Positions 47,501 to 53,694 of a stretch of 64,000 nucleotides of DNA are shown here, piece by piece. The position numbers and the translations under genes are program-made. The stretch comes from Chryseobacterium phosphatilyticum (GTDB taxonomy: Bacteria > Bacteroidota > Bacteroidia > Flavobacteriales > Weeksellaceae), in assembly GCF_002899825.2 (NCBI RefSeq), contig NZ_PPED02000002.1, positions 160,059 through 224,058 on the forward strand. The letters are read 5' to 3'. A model generated the notes under the pieces. The model worked only from the letters and a program-made list of their open reading frames with translations, had not been told where the DNA came from and made no database searches. Position 1 is the stretch's first letter; each line of letters begins with the position of its first letter.

Positions 47501-48576
47501 CCCCCATAGCAGATAGTAGGAGAGGAAGCGGTAATTGTAGGGGGAGGGGCCGGAGTGATAACAAGCTGTATTTTGCTATCTGAATTATCACATAATGATT
47601 GTGCATTGTCTTTAATGAAAACGATAATCGTTGTGTTTGAATTAAACTGAAAATTACTAGGATTGACAATAGGAGTTGAGCTTCCCTGAACATAATAAGT
47701 AAAAGTATAATTGTTTGGATTGGAAGTAAGCTGAGCATTGAAAGAAGTTAGATCTACCGTATTGTTTCCGGGACAGAATGATTTCGTAATAGTACTTTGA
47801 AGAACAGGAATTTTATCCGTGTAAATTTTAACGTTTTTAACGGAACTTCTAGCTGACGCTCCTCCTGTCGATGCAGAAAAACCAAAGTATCCCTGTGTCA
47901 TATTGGCGGCTCCTCCTGAGGGAGCAAAAGACTGGGTGGTAATAAGATTGCCGTCGATCCGCACGGTGATGATCCAGTTTGCCATATTTGCTTGGTCTAT
48001 TTGCCCGGTTACTTCAACGTGTTTATATGTAGAACCTACAAAAGGCTGTGTTGAGTTGAGGTCGGCAGAATGGAATGAGCTTCCGGGTGTATTATTGAAT
48101 TCTATATTATTTCCCGCAGTATTATTTGTACCATATAAAATATGGACCTTACTCATTTGCCTTTCATTACTATTATTGAAAATATCAAAACCAACCATCA
48201 GGCCAGAAGCATTGGCAGGTATCCCTAATCCACCGCCTGATACAAATCCTGTTGGAGGATTGGCAAGATACCAGAAAGCAAAACCGTCTCCTCTTCCAAA
48301 ACTGGATGTCCCGTTTCCATCAATTCTGAAGTCAAATTCAACTTTCCATTTATCACAATATCGTAGATTGATTGGTGCGTTCAGATTTATAGCTCCTGAT
48401 TTACCTGGTTGATCGTCAACAAGTCTAACGAAATCTCCACTTACTATGGTGCTTGGGACTATGGTCCATCCGGTTGTATTTACAGGATTTCCCGTTAATT
48501 GATATGTTTGAGATAAGAGTGTATTATTTATACAAAATAAAAGAATAAGAGAATACAGAAGTAGTTTTTTTTTCAT
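44578..48576 (-). CDS. Large secreted lectin-like repeat protein with T9SS type B (CHU_C) sorting domain
   Basis: A 1332-residue exported protein, signal peptide ending near LLSQ (residue 22). Residues about 25-255 resemble a legume/L-type lectin sandwich (DFRIDGNGTSSFGRGDGFAFWYL, GLMVGFDIFNN). Residues about 260-1190 are tandem Ig/PKD-like beta modules with recurring GNTYSWSNG, TPGTYSVT and CQYQKSVTVT. The last 85 or so residues are the gliding-motility-associated C-terminal domain: ITPNGDGINDVIDFS, FDRYGKSVF, WDGKYLGRPLPTDTYWY. Such tails send proteins through T9SS to the surface. A 690-bp internal direct repeat lies at about 46200-47579. An adhesin role is likely; ligand unknown. Confidence 0.88.
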   Translation of the reverse strand: MKKKLLLYSLILLFCINNTLLSQTYQLTGNPVNTTGWTIVPSTIVSGDFVRLVDDQPGKSGAINLNAPINLRYCDKWKVEFDFRIDGNGTSSFGRGDGFAFWYLANPPTGFVSGGGLGIPANASGLMVGFDIFNNSNERQMSKVHILYGTNNTAGNNIEFNNTPGSSFHSADLNSTQPFVGSTYKHVEVTGQIDQANMANWIITVRIDGNLITTQSFAPSGGAANMTQGYFGFSASTGGASARSSVKNVKIYTDKIPVLQSTITKSFCPGNNTVDLTSFNAQLTSNPNNYTFTYYVQGSSTPIVNPSNFQFNSNTTIIVFIKDNAQSLCDNSDSKIQLVITPAPPPTITASSPTICYGGNITLTSNQPTGNTWSTGETTPSITITTPGTYTLTNSTTGCISSPASVTITGEADPNIQITGNFILCETPTQLTASSTGTGNTYSWSNGTTGNTTSVSTPGTYSVTATTPAGCQYQKSVTVTQGNVPVVQNSTLSQCSNSSTATFDLTSAQNNLSSTPGVTFDYYVSQADAIAGNTNTITNPNAYVSGNAIIYVRVKSSTTCAKIAELQLTITTTTTPVITASSPTICYGGNIILTSNQSTGNTWSTGETTPSITVTTPGTYTLINNTTGCISLPASITITSESDPNIQITGNFVFCETPTQLTASSTGTGNTYSWSNGTTGNTTSVSTPGTYSVTATTPAGCQYQKSVTVTQGNVPVVQNSTLSQCSNSSTATFDLTSAQNNLSSTPGVTFDYYVSQADAIAGNANTITNPAAYVSGNATIYVRIKSMPCYKIAELQLIVNSKPSPIISASANAICNGNSVILTSNLSAGNTWSTGETTPSITVSTAGTYTLTNNNGTCTSNPVSITITSGTDPNLQISGSTTFCQGTSTTLTATATGTGNTFFWSNGVNTATNTITAPGTYTATVTTAVGCQYQKSVTVTMDPSIIINIATPAEITCTTSQITLDATSSVYQPGATFLWTATGGGNIVSGGNTLTPVINNSGNYTLRITSATPNGCSQQSSITVIRNTAPPTIILSSSKLTICKGESVTITATGATSYIWNTLPGIGNTQTVNPTTTTTYSATGTGANGCTSTASITITVVPEIVSTLHNIEVCQGDTAILDAGTGPGYTYQWNTGATTQTISVSTSGTYTVIINNRSCSKTFNATVSYIPTPKILEILYKDPVLTIIAKKNGTTPLEYSIDDGITWQSSHIFQVLRNTKYPISVRNKGVTCLSRTEYYTFFMANIITPNGDGINDVIDFSAISKYGNFNGGIFDRYGKSVFKISSKNPVWDGKYLGRPLPTDTYWYKLSWENRLTEKPEELSGWVLLKNRE
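46200..47579 (-). repeat. Tandem 690-bp direct repeat inside the T9SS type B gene
   Basis: Two adjacent copies, about 46200-46889 and 46890-47579. The part 46290-46626 versus 46980-47316 is nearly identical, with roughly ten differences by eye in 337 bases; the rest is more diverged. Each copy encodes a 230-residue unit. A third, much more diverged unit lies at about 45510-46199. Confidence 0.85.
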
Positions 48577-48595
48577 TGGTTTTTGTTTGATTTTA

Positions 48596-48603
48596 CAAAT
48601 GTA
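48596..48603 (-). promoter_or_regulatory. -7 promoter box of the T9SS type B gene
   Basis: On the minus strand TACATTTG, matching TAnnTTTG, 19 bases before the start at 48576. Confidence 0.5.
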
Positions 48604-48769
48604 TTTTTTTAATACTTATTGATAATGAGGGTGTTGTGTATAAGATAAATAGGTGTGTAGGAGATTAATTGATTTATTTCTTTTTTATTAAAATAACTCC
48701 TGGTTTTTACATTAAACTCGGCTTAATACAGTATTTTTTTTGATTTTGAAAAAAAGTTTTAAGGAATAT

Positions 48770-48800
48770 TTTGCAGTTAATGAAAAAAAAAGTACTTTTG
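48770..48800 (+). promoter_or_regulatory. Promoter of rpsU
   Basis: TTTG at 48770-48773 and TACTTTTG at 48793-48800 with a 19-base spacer: a full match to the Bacteroidota -33/-7 promoter, 23 bases before the rpsU start. Confidence 0.75.
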
Positions 48801-48823
48801 CAATCCAAAATGAGATGTAAAAT

Positions 48824-49021
48824 ATGTTAATAATTCCAGTTAAAGATGGTGAATCCATCGACAGAGCTTTAAAAAAATACAAAAGAAAATTTGATAAAAC
48901 AGGTACAGTTCGTCAATTAAGATCTAGACAAGCGTTTATCAAGCCTTCTGTAACTTTGAGACAATCTAAGTTGAAAGCTGCTTACAAGCAAAGAGCACTT
49001 AGCAAAGAAGAGCAGGCTTAA
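48824..49021 (+). CDS. rpsU: 30S ribosomal protein S21
   Basis: A 65-residue very basic ribosomal protein, starting MLIIPVKDGESIDRALKKYK and carrying the family core FDKTGTVRQLRSRQAF. S21 sits near the anti-Shine-Dalgarno region; in Bacteroidota it is part of the machinery linked to the weak use of SD sequences. It heads the row rpsU, xerC-like, hpf, tRNAs. Confidence 0.96.
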   Translation: MLIIPVKDGESIDRALKKYKRKFDKTGTVRQLRSRQAFIKPSVTLRQSKLKAAYKQRALSKEEQA

Positions 49022-49045
49022 GAATTTTTTCTTAAATCACATATT

Positions 49046-49090
49046 AATTCACTTCTTAAATTCTTATATTTGAGGAGTGAATTTTTATTT
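49046..49090 (+). terminator. Terminator of rpsU overlapping the xerC-like promoter
   Basis: Fourteen-bp stem (arms 49046-49059 and 49070-49083, two G-T pairs), ten-base loop, T-rich tail. The loop and right arm contain TATATTTG (49065-49072). Confidence 0.7.
49065..49072 (+). promoter_or_regulatory. -7 promoter box of the xerC-like gene
   Basis: TATATTTG, a perfect TAnnTTTG, 32 bases before the ATG at 49105, embedded in the rpsU terminator hairpin. No -33 TTG at standard spacing. Confidence 0.5.
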
Positions 49091-49104
49091 TTATACCTAA
49101 AGCG

Positions 49105-49992
49105 ATGTTGGATAAATTTTTAACATATTTACAATTCGAAAAGAGGTATTCTCCCCATACCATCACAAGTTACAAAAAAGACCTTGGTGATTTTTCTTAT
49201 TTCTACCTCAAAACAGAGTCCTCTGAAGATATTTCCAAAGCCGATAAAAAAGTAATACGGAATTTTATTGTTAAACTAAGCGAAAATGATATTTCAAAAA
49301 GGAGTATCAATAGAAAATTATCTTCACTCAGAAGTTTTTTTCTTTTTCTTCTTAAAATAGGGGAGATTGAGATTTCTCCTTTGGAAGGGATATCTTCTCT
49401 GAAGTTTTATCCTGAAAAACAGATCCCTATGTCCAGAGAGGAAATGGCAGATCTCAATGACAGAATTTTTGCGCAGGTACACGATGTACTTGAAAAATGT
49501 ATTGTGGAGGTATTGTACCAGACAGGTATGCGAAAAGCAGAACTTTGTGGCCTGATATTTGAGAATATTGATTTAAATGAGAACGAATTAAAAGTCATTG
49601 GTAAAGGGAATAAAGAAAGGGTGATTCCTATTTCCAATGAGCTGTCTGAACTTTTGAGAAGTTATCTTGAAATTAGAAAACCACAGACAGAATATAAATC
49701 ATACTTTTTTGTAAATAAGAAGGGGAAAAAACTCAATGAAAAATTTGTTTATGTGGTAGTTAATAAGTACCTTAGTCTTATAACAACAAAGGAAAAAAGA
49801 AGTCCTCATATCCTCCGCCATAGCTTTGCTACTCACGTGTTGGATAATGGGGCGGAGATCTCCAAAGTAAAAAAAATATTAGGGCATTCCAGTCTTGCCA
49901 GTACTCAGGTCTATACGAATGCTAATATTGAACAATTGAAAAAAGTGTTTAATCAAGCTCACCCTCGAGCATCAAAAAAAGAAGAATTATGA
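49105..49992 (+). CDS. xerC: Tyrosine recombinase of the XerC/XerD family
   Basis: Site-specific recombinase of the type that resolves chromosome dimers at dif. An N-terminal SAM-like core-binding domain (about 1-90) precedes the catalytic domain, where the active-site set is visible: Arg143 (GMRKAEL), Lys167 (IGKGNKER), His235-x-x-Arg238 (HILRHS), His261 (LGHSSLAST) and the nucleophile Tyr270. 295 residues is normal for XerC/XerD. It lies between rpsU and hpf with no sign of a mobile element, so it is a housekeeping recombinase; XerC versus XerD is by custom. The stop overlaps the hpf start by 4 bases (ATGA). Confidence 0.92.
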   Translation: MLDKFLTYLQFEKRYSPHTITSYKKDLGDFSYFYLKTESSEDISKADKKVIRNFIVKLSENDISKRSINRKLSSLRSFFLFLLKIGEIEISPLEGISSLKFYPEKQIPMSREEMADLNDRIFAQVHDVLEKCIVEVLYQTGMRKAELCGLIFENIDLNENELKVIGKGNKERVIPISNELSELLRSYLEIRKPQTEYKSYFFVNKKGKKLNEKFVYVVVNKYLSLITTKEKRSPHILRHSFATHVLDNGAEISKVKKILGHSSLASTQVYTNANIEQLKKVFNQAHPRASKKEEL

Positions 49993-50279
49993 AGATTTCA
50001 GTACAATCAATTGGTTTAACTCCTCACGAACCACTAGAATCACACATCGAAAAAAAAGTAGGTAAATTAGATACCTTCTATGACAAAATTCAAGAGTGTA
50101 AAATCTTTTTGAAAGTAGAAAATAATTCCGATAAAGCGAATAAAACAGCCGAGATTATTTTGGCGGTTCCGGGAGATGATATTGTAGTAAAGAAAACAAC
50201 TGTCAGTTTTGAAGAAAGTTTGGACCTATGCGTTGATACTGCTAAAAAGCTACTAATCAAGAAAAAAGAAATGGCTTAG
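49989..50279 (+). CDS. hpf: Ribosome hibernation-promoting factor, short form
   Basis: A 96-residue HPF/RaiA-family (S30AE) protein that binds the 30S decoding centre and idles ribosomes under stress. Visible features are MKISVQSIGLTPHEPLESHIEKKV at the start (family beta-alpha fold), then KIFLKVENNSDKANKTAEII and SFEESLDLCVDTAKKLLIKKK. It lacks the C-terminal dimerisation domain of long HPF. Its start overlaps the xerC-like stop by 4 bases, which indicates translational coupling. Confidence 0.92.
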   Translation: MKISVQSIGLTPHEPLESHIEKKVGKLDTFYDKIQECKIFLKVENNSDKANKTAEIILAVPGDDIVVKKTTVSFEESLDLCVDTAKKLLIKKKEMA

Positions 50280-50309
50280 GAAAAAAAGTCAAAAAAAGTT
50301 TATAAAAAA

Positions 50310-50341
50310 TTTGAGAATTCAAAAAATCCGTTCTATATTTG
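50310..50341 (+). promoter_or_regulatory. Promoter of the first tRNA block
   Basis: TTTG at 50310-50313 and TATATTTG at 50334-50341 with a 20-base spacer, a full Bacteroidota promoter, 48 bases before tRNA-Thr. Confidence 0.75.
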
Positions 50342-50388
50342 CACTCGCAAAAAAGGAACAGTGATCTTTTGAATTCTTTTTTATATTT

Positions 50389-50462
50389 GCCTCCATAGCT
50401 CAGTTGGCCAGAGCACGTGATTTGTAATCTCGGGGTCGTGGGTTCGAATCCCTCTGGAGGCT
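50389..50462 (+). tRNA. tRNA-Thr(TGT), copy 1
   Basis: Acceptor GCCTCCA / TGGAGGC, T-arm GTGGGTTCGAATCCCTC, anticodon loop TTTGTAA with anticodon TGT. No CCA encoded. 74 nt. Confidence 0.95.
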
Positions 50463-50480
50463 CATAAAATATAAACTTTT

Positions 50481-50561
50481 GGGGAGATTCCAGAGTGGCT
50501 AAATGGGACTGACTGTAACTCAGTTGCTTCGGCTTCGTAGGTTCGAATCCTGCTCTCCCCA
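50481..50561 (+). tRNA. tRNA-Tyr(GTA), copy 1
   Basis: Acceptor GGGGAGA / TCTCCCC, anticodon loop CTGTAAC with anticodon GTA, short variable arm extension as in class II tRNAs (TTGCTTCGGCTTCGT region). 81 nt, no CCA encoded. Confidence 0.95.
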
Positions 50562-50583
50562 CTTATATTTTTATAAAAAAAAC

Positions 50584-50614
50584 TTGCAGGATTAAATAAG
50601 TTTTCTTAGTTTTG
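50584..50614 (+). promoter_or_regulatory. Promoter of tRNA-Gly, copy 1
   Basis: TTG at 50584-50586 and TAGTTTTG at 50607-50614, 20-base spacer, 35 bases before tRNA-Gly. It is repeated in copy 2. Confidence 0.7.
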
Positions 50615-50648
50615 CACAGCGTTTACCAATGGTTTTGGAAACAAAATT

Positions 50649-50721
50649 GCGGAAGTAGCTCAGTTGGTAGAGCGTCAGCCTTCCAAGCTGAATGTCGCGG
50701 GTTCGACCCCCGTCTTCCGCT
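50649..50721 (+). tRNA. tRNA-Gly(TCC), copy 1
   Basis: Acceptor GCGGAAG / CTTCCGC, anticodon loop CTTCCAA with anticodon TCC, T-arm CGGGTTCGACCCCCG. 73 nt, no CCA encoded. Confidence 0.95.
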
Positions 50722-50722
50722 C

Positions 50723-50752
50723 AAAAAATTACGAATAAAAGTAATTTTTTTT
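50723..50752 (+). terminator. Rho-independent terminator after tRNA-Gly copy 1
   Basis: Ten-bp stem aaaaaattac / gtaatttttt, eight-base loop, T-run, two bases after the tRNA. Confidence 0.75.
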
Positions 50753-50813
50753 AACTGCTGAAATGTAATGAGTAGAGTTTCTCAACCACTTTCAGGTTTA
50801 AATAATATTAAAT

Positions 50814-50887
50814 GCCTCCATAGCTCAGTTGGCCAGAGCACGTGATTTGTAATCTCGGGGTCGTGGGTTCGAATCCCTCTGGAGGCT
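50814..50887 (+). tRNA. tRNA-Thr(TGT), copy 2
   Basis: Identical in sequence to copy 1, shifted by 425 bases; anticodon TGT. 74 nt. Confidence 0.95.
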
Positions 50888-50907
50888 CTATTTAATATAA
50901 AATATCT

Positions 50908-50988
50908 GGGGAGATTCCAGAGTGGCTAAATGGGACTGACTGTAACTCAGTTGCTTCGGCTTCGTAGGTTCGAATCCTGCTCTCCCCA
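50908..50988 (+). tRNA. tRNA-Tyr(GTA), copy 2
   Basis: Identical to copy 1, shifted by 427 bases; anticodon GTA. 81 nt. Confidence 0.95.
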
Positions 50989-51010
50989 CATTTTATATTA
51001 GAAAAAAAAG

Positions 51011-51041
51011 TTGCAGGATTAAATAAGTTTTCTTAGTTTTG
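51011..51041 (+). promoter_or_regulatory. Promoter of tRNA-Gly, copy 2
   Basis: TTG at 51011-51013 and TAGTTTTG at 51034-51041 with a 20-base spacer; the same sequence as copy 1. Confidence 0.7.
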
Positions 51042-51075
51042 CACAGCGTTTACCAATAATTTTGGAAACAAAATT

Positions 51076-51148
51076 GCGGAAGTAGCTCAGTTGGTAGAGC
51101 GTCAGCCTTCCAAGCTGAATGTCGCGGGTTCGACCCCCGTCTTCCGCT
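51076..51148 (+). tRNA. tRNA-Gly(TCC), copy 2
   Basis: Identical to copy 1, shifted by 427 bases; anticodon TCC. 73 nt. Confidence 0.95.
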
Positions 51149-51149
51149 C

Positions 51150-51180
51150 AAAAAAATCACGCTTTTAGTGTGATTTTTTT
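51150..51180 (+). terminator. Rho-independent terminator after tRNA-Gly copy 2
   Basis: Stem aaaaaatcac / gtgatttttt with a nine-base loop and T-run, one base after the tRNA; the next tRNA starts at 51188. Confidence 0.8.
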
Positions 51181-51187
51181 AGTTGAT

Positions 51188-51259
51188 GCCGACTTAGCTC
51201 AGCGGTAGAGTGCTTCCTTGGTAAGGAAGAGGTCACGGGTTCAAGTCCCGTAGTTGGCT
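51188..51259 (+). tRNA. tRNA-Thr(GGT)
   Basis: Acceptor GCCGACT / AGTTGGC, anticodon loop TTGGTAA with anticodon GGT, T-arm CGGGTTCAAGTCCCG. 72 nt, no CCA encoded. It lies 7 bases after a terminator with no promoter of its own visible. Confidence 0.93.
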
Positions 51260-51267
51260 CTCGATTT

Positions 51268-51294
51268 TCCCGAATTTCTTTCGGGATTTTTTTT
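51268..51294 (+). terminator. Rho-independent terminator after tRNA-Thr(GGT)
   Basis: Stem tcccgaa / ttcggga, five-base loop, eight T's. Confidence 0.85.
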
Positions 51295-51427
51295 GCCTTT
51301 ATTTTAGAAAACAAAAATAAGTTCTTGAGAAAAAATATCCTTTCTTTATAAAACATATTTCATGTTCTTATATAAGGAATACGTTCGGTGGCTAAAAAAT
51401 TATTAAATTCGTGTAAAATAAATTTTG

Positions 51428-52108
51428 ATGAATATTCTTTTGTTAGAAGATGATCTCATTCTTTCTGCAGAGCTTTGCAGGTTTTTAGAATCTAATAATT
51501 TCACTTGTGATAAGATCTATGACGGAGAAACTTTTCTTCGCCAGATTAAAAATAATAACTACAACCTGTATTTGCTAGATATCAATGTACCTAAAGTAAA
51601 CGGGCTTGATGTTTGTCAGACCATCCGTTCATTTGATAAAAGTACTCCTATCATTATTATTTCGGCTTATGGTGATATTTCAGATAAAAAAGATGCCTTT
51701 ACCAGACTTGCAGATGATTATCTTGTTAAGCCCTTCCAGTTTGAAGAATTGCTATTAAGAATCAATTCTCTGCTTAGAAGAAAAGCAACCTCTGATAGTT
51801 CTGATCAGGATATTATAAGAATTGATGATTTGATTATTAATAAAACAGAACAGAAGGTATATCGTGGAGGTAATGAGATCGCACTTACCCTAAAAGAATT
51901 CCAATTATTGGTTTACCTTGCAGAAGCACAGGGGAGAACAGTTTCCAAACAGCAAATTACAGAGCATGTATGGGAACACAATTTTAACACCAATACCAAT
52001 ACCGTAGAAGTATATATTAATTTTTTAAGAAAAAAGATTGATAAAGACTTTAAAATAAAATTGATCCATACCCGTTCAGGTTTCGGATACTACTTAAGCC
52101 CATTATAG
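51428..52108 (+). CDS. OmpR/PhoB-family response regulator
   Basis: Two-component regulator. The receiver domain (about 1-118) has the acidic pocket EDD at residues 7-9 and phospho-acceptor Asp51 in LYLLDINVPKVNG, followed by IIISAYGD (Thr/Ser switch) and the KPF lysine near 104. The C-terminal winged-helix DNA-binding domain has LTLKEFQLLVYLAE and NTNTVEVYINFLRKKID, typical of OmpR/PhoB. The ATG at 51428 is chosen over an in-frame TTG at 51425. The sensor kinase starts immediately after the stop. Its most likely target is the efflux operon downstream, with three direct repeats at 53630-53662. Confidence 0.95.
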   Translation: MNILLLEDDLILSAELCRFLESNNFTCDKIYDGETFLRQIKNNNYNLYLLDINVPKVNGLDVCQTIRSFDKSTPIIIISAYGDISDKKDAFTRLADDYLVKPFQFEELLLRINSLLRRKATSDSSDQDIIRIDDLIINKTEQKVYRGGNEIALTLKEFQLLVYLAEAQGRTVSKQQITEHVWEHNFNTNTNTVEVYINFLRKKIDKDFKIKLIHTRSGFGYYLSPL

Positions 52109-53473
52109 ATGTCTTTAAAGAGAAAGATAGCATTAACGATTAGTATTGCCTTTTCATTGCTTTTTGGAATGGTAATGGCGGTTATTTATTTATCTTTTAA
52201 CGATTTCAGGAGAGACGAGTTTAAAGAAAGATTCAGGCAGCGATTAGAGTTTACGACTCATTTTATTTCAAAATCCAAGGACTTTGAAGAAGAAGCTCCT
52301 GTTTTTTTTAATGAAAATTCAGATAATATTCTTCTGAATGAGACGATTTTGATTTTTAATCAAAAAAAAGAACTAGTCTACAGTACTATTAAAGACCGGA
52401 ATGTTACCTGGGATACTACCATGCTTAAGGAATTGGATAGGAAAAAGATTATTTATACTGAAAAGACGGTTCCTGAGATTTACGCGGCATTAAGAAATAT
52501 CAATGGAGAAAACTATTATATTCTTACCAGTGCTTTCGATACCAATGGAAAATCAAAACTAGGATATCTAAAATATCTCTTGGTCACTGCTTACGTGATG
52601 AGTACGCTTCTTATCGGCTTTTTCAGCTATTATTTCGTAGAGAAATTTTTACACCCTCTGGAAGATTTAAATAAAGAAATTTCAGAAGTAACGGCCCACA
52701 AATTGACAAAGCAGATTCCGGTTCAGAATTCTAATGACGAAATCAGCGTTCTTGCAAAGTCTTTTAACACCATGATTGCAAGATTAAACGATGTCTTTCA
52801 GTCGCAGAAAGATTTTACAGCCAGTGCATCCCATGAGATCAGAACTCCTATTACCAGAATGGCTTTTCAGCTGGAGAACCTGATCAAATTTGAAGAACAT
52901 TCGCCGGAAACACTTTCTTCTTTGCGACAAATTCAACGTGATGTTTACCAATTGTCTGATTTAACCAACTCTTTATTGCTTCTTACCAAATTTGATAAAG
53001 AGAATATCCAGACGATATACGAGGAGGTAAGAATTGATGAAGTTATTTTTGAAGCATTTGAAGGGGTAGAAAAAAGCTATCCGGATCTTAAAATGGACTT
53101 TCTGATTACTGAAGAGACCTCAGAAAATGCTTTTCTGACTATAAGTGGGATTCAGTCTTTATTGGTTATTGTTTTTATTAATCTTTTTAAAAACGCTGCC
53201 ATCTATTCGGACAGTGCTGAAGTGAAAGTGTTAATAACTGAAACCAATGACAATCTTGCTGTTGAAGTCATTTCCCATGGAGAGACTATTTCTGAAGAAG
53301 AACAGTCTAAGCTATTTGAAGCTTTTATGAGGGGAAATAATACCCAAAATATTGCAGGATCAGGCCTCGGCCTTAGAATTGTAAAACGAATTCTGGAATA
53401 TCATAATGCTAAGATTGTATATTCTTCTCCTGCTGAGCATGTCAATACATTTAGTATCGTTTTTAGAAAATAA
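52109..53473 (+). CDS. Sensor histidine kinase with HAMP domain
   Basis: Inner-membrane kinase, cognate to the response regulator directly upstream (stop and start adjoin). Membrane segment 1 near 8-28, periplasmic sensor region about 30-152, membrane segment 2 near 153-177, HAMP about 178-230, HisKA with His242 in ASASHEIRTPITRM, then the HATPase domain with N-box FINLFKNAAIYSD and G-box GSGLGLRIVKRIL. The short periplasmic loop suggests metal or envelope sensing, fitting the efflux genes that follow, but the signal is inferred. Confidence 0.95.
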   Translation: MSLKRKIALTISIAFSLLFGMVMAVIYLSFNDFRRDEFKERFRQRLEFTTHFISKSKDFEEEAPVFFNENSDNILLNETILIFNQKKELVYSTIKDRNVTWDTTMLKELDRKKIIYTEKTVPEIYAALRNINGENYYILTSAFDTNGKSKLGYLKYLLVTAYVMSTLLIGFFSYYFVEKFLHPLEDLNKEISEVTAHKLTKQIPVQNSNDEISVLAKSFNTMIARLNDVFQSQKDFTASASHEIRTPITRMAFQLENLIKFEEHSPETLSSLRQIQRDVYQLSDLTNSLLLLTKFDKENIQTIYEEVRIDEVIFEAFEGVEKSYPDLKMDFLITEETSENAFLTISGIQSLLVIVFINLFKNAAIYSDSAEVKVLITETNDNLAVEVISHGETISEEEQSKLFEAFMRGNNTQNIAGSGLGLRIVKRILEYHNAKIVYSSPAEHVNTFSIVFRK

Positions 53474-53595
53474 TCATAATAAATTATTCTTTGTAAAATA
53501 TTGTGGATTGTTTCTGTTAAACTATAGATTGAATTTTCTATAAAAATTCCAATAGTGGAGAATAATTTTTATTCTTCAAAAATCGAAATATCATT

Positions 53596-53632
53596 TAAAA
53601 TGTCCTGTTTAAGGACATTTTAATTTTTTTTT
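53596..53632 (+). terminator. Rho-independent terminator of the two-component pair
   Basis: Stem taaaatgtcct / aggacatttta with five-base loop (arms 53596-53606 and 53612-53622) then a T-run. Confidence 0.8.
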
Positions 53633-53675
53633 AAGCCTCATTTAAGTTTCTTTTAATCACTTCAAAGCAATTTTG
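53630..53675 (+). promoter_or_regulatory. Probable operator and promoter of the efflux operon
   Basis: Three direct repeats spaced exactly 11 bases: TTTAAGCCTCA (53630-53640), TTTAAGTTTCT (53641-53651) and TTTAATCACTT (53652-53662). OmpR/PhoB-family regulators bind such 11-bp direct repeats. They end 5 bases before CAATTTTG (53668-53675), a near match to the -7 box TAnnTTTG, as expected for an activator-dependent promoter lacking a good -33. The tolC-like start is 20 bases further on. Confidence 0.6.
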
Positions 53676-53694
53676 TAATTTAAAAAGAAAAATA

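Noticed and set aside
49105..49992. Tyrosine recombinase next to tRNAs considered as an integrase of a mobile island
   Set aside because: It has XerC/XerD length and sits between rpsU and hpf with coupled translation; no att repeats or cargo genes adjoin it.
50382..50389. TATATTTG box touching tRNA-Thr copy 1
   Set aside because: It overlaps the first base of the tRNA, so transcription would begin inside it; the box at 50334-50341 with a proper -33 is the promoter.
50257..50562. Minus-strand frame antisense to tRNAs (GRAGFEPTKPKQ-type)
   Set aside because: A well-known artefact of translating tRNA antisense; no independent coding evidence. The same applies to the frame at 51165-51356.
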